Positions 59,244 to 64,000 of a stretch of 64,000 bases of DNA are shown here, one piece after another. The stretch is from an uncultured Oscillospiraceae bacterium (GTDB lineage Bacteria; Bacillota; Clostridia; Oscillospirales; Acutalibacteraceae), in the NCBI GenBank assembly GCA_900554335.1, contig USGT01000007.1, positions 1 through 64,000 on the forward strand. The letters run 5' to 3'. The notes below the pieces were generated by a model, which did not search any database, was not told where the DNA came from, and saw only the letters and a program-made list of their open reading frames with translations. The position numbers and the translations under genes are program-made. How positions within the stretch are numbered: the stretch's first letter is position 1; each line of letters opens with the position of its first letter.

Positions 59244-61877
59244 TTAATTCCTTATATTTTGAGCCAAACCCACCAATTTATAAAGTATGTTCATAGATTC
59301 TATAGGATTTAAATTATTAATATTTATGTCGCCAAGCTGCATTAAAATCTCTGAAATATTCGGGTCTGTGGGCTCTTTGCTTTCATTTTCCGAGGAATAA
59401 GTAATAGACTGTGCCACAGAGCTTTCGGAATCTTCAATTTGCCTTAAAACTTCCCTAGCTCTGGAAATAACCGAAGCCGGCAAACCCGCCAATTTAGCGA
59501 CTTCAATGCCGTAGCTATCGTCCACAGCGCCTGGAACAATAGTGTGCAAAAAGGTTATTCCTTCGCCTTGATTTTCAACCGCAACGCTGTAATTTTTCAC
59601 GTTATGAAACTCTTTTGAAATTTCAGTTAGTTCATGATAGTGCGTTGCAAAAAGGGTTTTAGCTCCGAGCTTTCTTTTGTCGGCCACATATTCAAGAACA
59701 GCCCTGGCAATGCTCATTCCATCGAAAGTTGAAGTTCCTCTGCCGATTTCATCGAGTATTAAAAGGCTTTTCGAAGTTGAATTTTTAAGTATTTCAGCAA
59801 CTTCGCTCATTTCAACCATGAATGTCGATTGCCCTGCGGCCAAGTCATCCGAAGCGCCTATCCTCGTGAAAATGTTGTCAACTATGCCAATTCTAGCTGA
59901 AGAAGCTGGCACAAAAGCACCGATTTGAGCAAGCAAAACAATGAGTGCAGCCTGGCGCATGTAGGTTGATTTTCCTGCCATGTTCGGCCCAGTTATTATT
60001 GCAACATTGTTTTCGCCTGAATCAAGAATAAGGTCATTCGGCACGAAAGTATCGCCAGTTACTAAAGATTCAACCACGGGGTGGCGGCCTTCTTTGATGT
60101 TTATGGTGTCAAGGGTGTTTATTTCGGGCTTGACATAGTTGTTGTAAACCGCAACTTCCGCCAAAGAACGCACTGCATCAAGCGCAGCTATTATGTTTGC
60201 AACTGCAATTATTTTCGAAAAGCTTTCAGCAACTTTATTCCTAACTTCTTCGAAAATCTTGTATTCCGTTTCGTTTATGCTTTCTTTCGCATACATGACT
60301 CTCGATTCCAAATTTTTAAGCTCTTCGGTAACATATCTTTCGCAGCCCGTTAGAGTCTGCCTGCGGATGTAATCGCTCGGGACTTTATCTTTAAACGAAT
60401 TAGTAACTTCAATAAAATATCCAAAAACTTTATTATATGTAATTTTAAGCTTAGGAATTCCGAGCCTTTTTCTTTCTTTTTCTTCCATGTCGCGAATCAT
60501 GGCTTTGCCGCCTTTTATGTCGCTTCTTAATCTATCAACTTCAGGGCTATAGCCATCTTTTATGATTCCGCCGTCTTTAAGAGTAATAGGAGGTTTTTCA
60601 TGAATTGAAGCCTCGATTAAATTGTGAACTTCGCTTAAAGTGTCGAATTTAAAATACATTTTCTTGAGCATTTTCGATTTTGAATTTTCAAGAAGCGCCT
60701 TAACGCCCGGCAGTTTGGCAATAGCCTCCGAAAGCGAGCGCAAATCTTTCGCATTGGCTGAAGCATACGCAATTTTAGTCGTAAGCCTTTGAATGTCGGT
60801 TATTTCGCCGAGTTTTTTCTTTAGATTTTCCCTGAAAATAGTGTCTTCAAAAAGCTCTTCAACCGCGCCTTGGCGAGTGAGAATCTTTTCAGTGTCAAGA
60901 AGAGGCCTTTCAATCCACGAACGAAGCATCCTCTTGCCCATTGAAGTTCTGGTTTTGTCGATAACCCAAAGCAACGAGCCCTTTTTAGATTTAGTTCTAA
61001 TTGTTTCAAGGAGTTCAAGATTTCTTATAGTGTTAAGGTCAAGGCCCATATATTGCGATTTATCGTAAAAAACCGGGAAGTTAATATGGTGCAAATCGCC
61101 TTTTTGAGTTTCCTTTAAATAAGAAAGCAAATTCGCAATGCTTTTAACTGCGCAAACCCTGTTGGCAAGGCTCAGGTTTTTAAGGTCATCGCACTGGAAA
61201 TGGCTTCTAACCGAATTTTGAGCGTCTTGATCGGTTATGTCTTCTTTTAAAATCTCGACATTGCACTGGAGCTTTTCATTCACGAATTTTCTAACTTCGC
61301 TGTAAATATCTTGCTTCAAAAAGCATATTATTTCGCTAGGGCAAAATTTGCCGATTTCAATTTTAAGTTGGTTGGCAAGCTCTTTGTCGTTTCCGAAAAT
61401 TTCAGTCACTTTAAGCTCGCCAGTTGAAGTGTCGCAAAAAGCAATCCCAGCAATCGGAAGCGCCCCTGAGCAATAAACCGAGCAAATAAAGTTGTTTTTC
61501 GATTCATCAAGCATGCTTTCTTCCATAACCGTGCCGGGAGTTATAACCCTTACGACTTTTCTCTCAACGAGGCCCTTGGCTTTTGCAGGGTCGCCTATTT
61601 GGTCGCACATTGCAATTTTATAGCCTTTAGCAACGAGCCTTGCAATGTAAGATTCGCAGCTGTGGTAAGGCACTCCGCACATTGGGGCTCTTTCCTTTTG
61701 GCCGTAATCTTTGCCGGTTAAAGTTAAACCAAGCTCCTCAGAAACCAAGTTAGCATCTTCAAAAAACATTTCATAAAAATCGCCCAGCCTGAAAAACACG
61801 ATGCTGTCTTTGTGCTCTTTTTTTATGTCTAAATATTGCCGCATCATTGGCGAAACGTCTTTGCTCACTTCAATCAT
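59244..61877 (-). CDS. mutS: DNA mismatch repair protein MutS
   Basis: The 877-residue mismatch sensor has the N-terminal Phe-x-Glu mismatch-reading motif in FFRLGDFYEMFFEDA, the connector, lever and clamp domains, Walker A TGPNMAGKSTYMRQ, Walker B LLILDEIGRGTSTFDG and the dimer motif TLFATHYHELTE. The C-terminus ends near NNLNPIESMNILYKL. The length is normal. It starts 14 bp after ylbF and precedes mutL. Confidence 0.97.
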   Translation of the reverse strand: MIEVSKDVSPMMRQYLDIKKEHKDSIVFFRLGDFYEMFFEDANLVSEELGLTLTGKDYGQKERAPMCGVPYHSCESYIARLVAKGYKIAMCDQIGDPAKAKGLVERKVVRVITPGTVMEESMLDESKNNFICSVYCSGALPIAGIAFCDTSTGELKVTEIFGNDKELANQLKIEIGKFCPSEIICFLKQDIYSEVRKFVNEKLQCNVEILKEDITDQDAQNSVRSHFQCDDLKNLSLANRVCAVKSIANLLSYLKETQKGDLHHINFPVFYDKSQYMGLDLNTIRNLELLETIRTKSKKGSLLWVIDKTRTSMGKRMLRSWIERPLLDTEKILTRQGAVEELFEDTIFRENLKKKLGEITDIQRLTTKIAYASANAKDLRSLSEAIAKLPGVKALLENSKSKMLKKMYFKFDTLSEVHNLIEASIHEKPPITLKDGGIIKDGYSPEVDRLRSDIKGGKAMIRDMEEKERKRLGIPKLKITYNKVFGYFIEVTNSFKDKVPSDYIRRQTLTGCERYVTEELKNLESRVMYAKESINETEYKIFEEVRNKVAESFSKIIAVANIIAALDAVRSLAEVAVYNNYVKPEINTLDTINIKEGRHPVVESLVTGDTFVPNDLILDSGENNVAIITGPNMAGKSTYMRQAALIVLLAQIGAFVPASSARIGIVDNIFTRIGASDDLAAGQSTFMVEMSEVAEILKNSTSKSLLILDEIGRGTSTFDGMSIARAVLEYVADKRKLGAKTLFATHYHELTEISKEFHNVKNYSVAVENQGEGITFLHTIVPGAVDDSYGIEVAKLAGLPASVISRAREVLRQIEDSESSVAQSITYSSENESKEPTDPNISEILMQLGDININNLNPIESMNILYKLVGLAQNIRN

Positions 61878-61891
61878 TCACATCCTTAAAA

Positions 61892-62299
61892 TTAGTTGCA
61901 TCCGCCGCAAGTTGCGCAGCTTCCCGTGCAGTTGTCTTCTTCGATTTCAATGTTGTATGGGTCTTGCCCTTCTGCTGATTTGTTTATAATGAAGCTAACG
62001 GCTTGAAGTTTTTTTGCGAATTTTTCTTTGCTTTCGTTGTAGGCTTTCATTGTTTCGTTTGAAACCATTTGCCTGTAAAGAAAGCCGATTTCTTCGTTTA
62101 GCTTGTCAATTTTTTCAGTGTCGGGGTTTTCTTTCGAGATTTCGTGGTTAATCTCGACTTTTTTAAGATTAAATTTTTCAATTGTTTCTTGGAGCTCATG
62201 GTCGCACTCAACGTTTTGCTCCGTTACTTTATAATCAATGTAATCATCATCGTTTTGAATTGCAAATCCAATTTCTCTTGCTAAAGATATTAAGTCCAT
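61892..62299 (-). CDS. YlbF/YmcA family protein with C-terminal Cys cluster
   Basis: The 135-residue helical protein belongs to the Com_YlbF family (DLISLAREIGFAIQNDDDYI; VEINHEISKENPDTEKIDKL; EIGFLYRQMVSNETMKAYNE). Its tail CTGSCATCGGCN carries four cysteines. In Bacillus the related YlbF-YmcA-YaaT complex binds iron-sulfur clusters and helps mRNA processing with RNase Y and the Spo0A pathway. The location between miaB, an iron-sulfur enzyme, and mutS is common in Clostridia. Confidence 0.88.
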   Translation of the reverse strand: MDLISLAREIGFAIQNDDDYIDYKVTEQNVECDHELQETIEKFNLKKVEINHEISKENPDTEKIDKLNEEIGFLYRQMVSNETMKAYNESKEKFAKKLQAVSFIINKSAEGQDPYNIEIEEDNCTGSCATCGGCN

Positions 62300-62318
62300 T
62301 TTTATTTCTCCTTTATTT

Positions 62319-63725
62319 TTAAATTATTTCTCCTTGTAATGATTCCCTTGAGGAATCTGTTATTTTAATTTTCACAAACTGGCCTGTTAAGTCTTTTTCA
62401 CTCGGAACTTTAACAACTATATTTCCGTCAGTCCTGCAAGATAAAACTCCGTTTTCGAAGCTTTCGGCCAAAACTCTTTCTTCATTGCCAACCATCTTTT
62501 TGCAAAGGTTTTCAGAAATTTCTTCTTGAACTTTAAGAAGCTCCAAAAGCCAGGAGGTTTTCTCTTTTTTGCTTATGTTATCGGGCATTTTAGCGGCCGG
62601 AGTGCCCTGCCTTTTTGAATAAATGAAAGTGAAAAGCGAAGAAAACTCAACTTTTTTAATAAGGTCGACTGTTTCCAAAAACTCTTCGTAGGTTTCACCC
62701 GGGAAGCCAACTATTATGTCGCTGGTGAATGAAACATCTTTCATGATGCTTTTTGCATACTCAATTTTCTTTAAATAATCTTCTTTGGTGTATTTCCTGT
62801 TCATTTCTTTAAGCACTCTGTTGCTTCCGCACTGCACCGGGAGGTGAATGTGCTTTGAAATATGCTTGCTGCCCGCAATGACGTCAAAAAGCTCTTTCGT
62901 AGCGTCTTTCGGGTGCGAGGTCATGAACCTTAATTTAAAGTCACCTTCCAAAGCGTCAAGCTTTTTAAGAAGATAGCAAAAATCAATTCCTCCGCCTAAG
63001 TCTTTGCCGTAAGAATTAACGTTTTGGCCAAGAAGAGTTATGTCTTTATACCCCGCGCTTAAAAGCTCCTGCGTTTCCTTTATAATAGCTTCGGGAGTCC
63101 TGCTTCTTTCCCTACCCCTGACATAAGGCACAATGCAGTAAGAACAGAAATTGTTGCAGCCGGACATAATCGAAACAAAAGCCTTAATTTTGTTATTCCT
63201 TTTCATCGGGAAGTCTTCTAAAATTGGGTCTTCTTTCGAAGTGTAAATAACAGCGTGTTTATTTTTCACAGGCCTGTTTAAAATAAAATCACAAAGAATC
63301 TTCGGGAAACTTTGGATTTGTTTTGTTCCTAAAACTATGTCAACAAACGTGTAAACTTCGCTTATTTTCTTCGCAATTGATTCTTGCTCGGTCATGCACC
63401 CGGCCAAAACCACAACAGCGTTAGGGTTTGCTTTTTTCACGGCTTTTATCCTGCCAATATTGCCAAAAACTTTATTTTCTGCGTTTTCTCTAACTGCGCA
63501 GGTGTTAAAAAGTATAACGTCGGCATCTTTATAATCTTCCAAGAATGTAAAACCGGCTTTTTCGAGCATTCCTCTGTATTTTTCGCTGTCTGAAACATTT
63601 TGCTGGCAGCCGTATGTTCTGATGTAAGCCTTTGGGTTTTCTTTTCCTGCAAAAATTTCTTTTAATTTTTTTATATAATCAAGTTCTTCTTTTCCATATA
63701 TATATGTATTAACTCCGATTGGCAA
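62319..63725 (-). CDS. miaB: tRNA-2-methylthio-N6-dimethylallyladenosine synthase MiaB
   Basis: The 468-residue radical-SAM methylthiotransferase has the UPF0004 cysteines (IRTYGCQQNVSDSEKYRG, FNTCAVRENAE, LAGCMTEQES), the radical-SAM motif SGCNNFCSYCIVPYVRGRE and a C-terminal TRAM domain (VGNEERVLAESFENGVLSC). It adds the methylthio group to i6A37 made by MiaA. The start is TTG at 63725 with GGAGG eight bases upstream. First gene of the five- or six-gene operon down to the HlyD-like gene. Confidence 0.95.
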   Translation of the reverse strand: MPIGVNTYIYGKEELDYIKKLKEIFAGKENPKAYIRTYGCQQNVSDSEKYRGMLEKAGFTFLEDYKDADVILFNTCAVRENAENKVFGNIGRIKAVKKANPNAVVVLAGCMTEQESIAKKISEVYTFVDIVLGTKQIQSFPKILCDFILNRPVKNKHAVIYTSKEDPILEDFPMKRNNKIKAFVSIMSGCNNFCSYCIVPYVRGRERSRTPEAIIKETQELLSAGYKDITLLGQNVNSYGKDLGGGIDFCYLLKKLDALEGDFKLRFMTSHPKDATKELFDVIAGSKHISKHIHLPVQCGSNRVLKEMNRKYTKEDYLKKIEYAKSIMKDVSFTSDIIVGFPGETYEEFLETVDLIKKVEFSSLFTFIYSKRQGTPAAKMPDNISKKEKTSWLLELLKVQEEISENLCKKMVGNEERVLAESFENGVLSCRTDGNIVVKVPSEKDLTGQFVKIKITDSSRESLQGEII

Positions 63726-63758
63726 AGCTTATTCCTCCAGTTTGCTTAATTACTTAAA

Positions 63759-63787
63759 ATTCTACCAGAAAATTAAGAAAACTTCAA
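63759..63787 (-). promoter_or_regulatory. promoter of the miaB-mutS-mutL-miaA operon
   Basis: On the minus strand TTGAAG (63787-63782) and TAGAAT (63764-63759) are 17 bases apart, about 34 bp before the miaB start. The remaining 63788-64000 is AT-rich with no gene or structure that I can support. Confidence 0.6.
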
Positions 63788-64000
63788 GAGATTAGCTAAA
63801 GTATATTTCCAAATCATAAATACAATATAATTTTAATAGTTCTTAAATACTTGCAAATTTTTGATAATATGTATAAATTTTCCATATTCGCAATTCGAAA
63901 TAAGATAGATATAAAATAATTATTATTTTTAAAGTCAATTAGCCTTATCAAATTGTGAATAAACTACAAATATTTTCAAAAGACTTGTTTTTGATTTCCG

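Noticed and set aside
1..64000. CRISPR arrays, insertion sequences and rRNA genes
   Set aside because: No regularly spaced direct repeats, transposase genes or rRNA sequence were seen anywhere in the window.

Overview
This window is about 64 kb of AT-rich DNA from a low-GC Gram-positive bacterium, most likely a spore-forming member of the Clostridia (Oscillospiraceae-like). The evidence is the standard genetic code with strong AGGAGG-type ribosome sites, type III glutamine synthetase, a miaB-ylbF-mutS-mutL-miaA operon, SepF and DivIVA, energy-coupling-factor transport genes, a SpoIIQ-like M23 protein and a Spo0A DNA-binding domain. The genus is not determined. Layout: 1-1109 is the right end of an integrative element; it ends in the 3' part of a tRNA-Thr gene, which serves as the attachment-site copy. 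1166-4971 (minus) holds a decayed flavin-binding gene, comM, a family 4 uracil-DNA glycosylase and ychF. 5244-7147 is a cluster of three exported proteins led by a zinc-dependent phospholipase C. 7313-15713 is core: tRNA-Val, mtaB, trxA, trxB, glnN, greA, lysS and a 3-hydroxyacyl-CoA dehydrogenase family gene. 15970-28407 is an accessory zone. It contains two novel exported proteins, a fluoride riboswitch in front of a dead crcB, two tandem BspA-type leucine-rich-repeat proteins, a gene graveyard (DUF6512, flavin reductase, cupin and flavodoxin remnants), an ankyrin-like protein, tRNA-Arg and an intact nitroreductase. It ends in a locus with a PI-PLC protein, a GHSRGG serine hydrolase and a small protein resembling NTF2-fold immunity proteins. 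28553-35190 is mostly core: recR, ybaB and dnaX next to the SRP RNA, then a YhaO/YhaN (SbcD/SbcC-like) pair. 35377-36267 is an orphan AT-rich gene. 36330-45140 is a ten-gene minus-strand operon, ruvC-ruvA-ruvB-glmM-methyltransferase-ecfA1-ecfA2-ecfT-truA-DUF5711. 45249-53650 contains a receiver-less Spo0A-type regulator with its own promoter and operator, a metallophosphoesterase, the SpoIIQ-like protein, an HD hydrolase, acetate kinase (with an apparent ATT start), phosphofructokinase, an ECF substrate-binding subunit, ribulose-phosphate epimerase and a GHL10 glycoside-hydrolase-like protein. 53685-63725 (minus) carries lspA, divIVA, sepF, a HlyD-like gene and the mismatch-repair/tRNA-modification operon. 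How it fits together: the core genes cover translation fidelity, DNA repair, thiol redox, central carbon flow and division. The accessory genes encode two phospholipases, a lipase-like hydrolase, ankyrin-like and leucine-rich-repeat proteins and several exported proteins of unknown function, alongside several decaying metabolic genes. That mix suggests a host-associated bacterium that interacts with eukaryotic membranes; this is inference from gene content.
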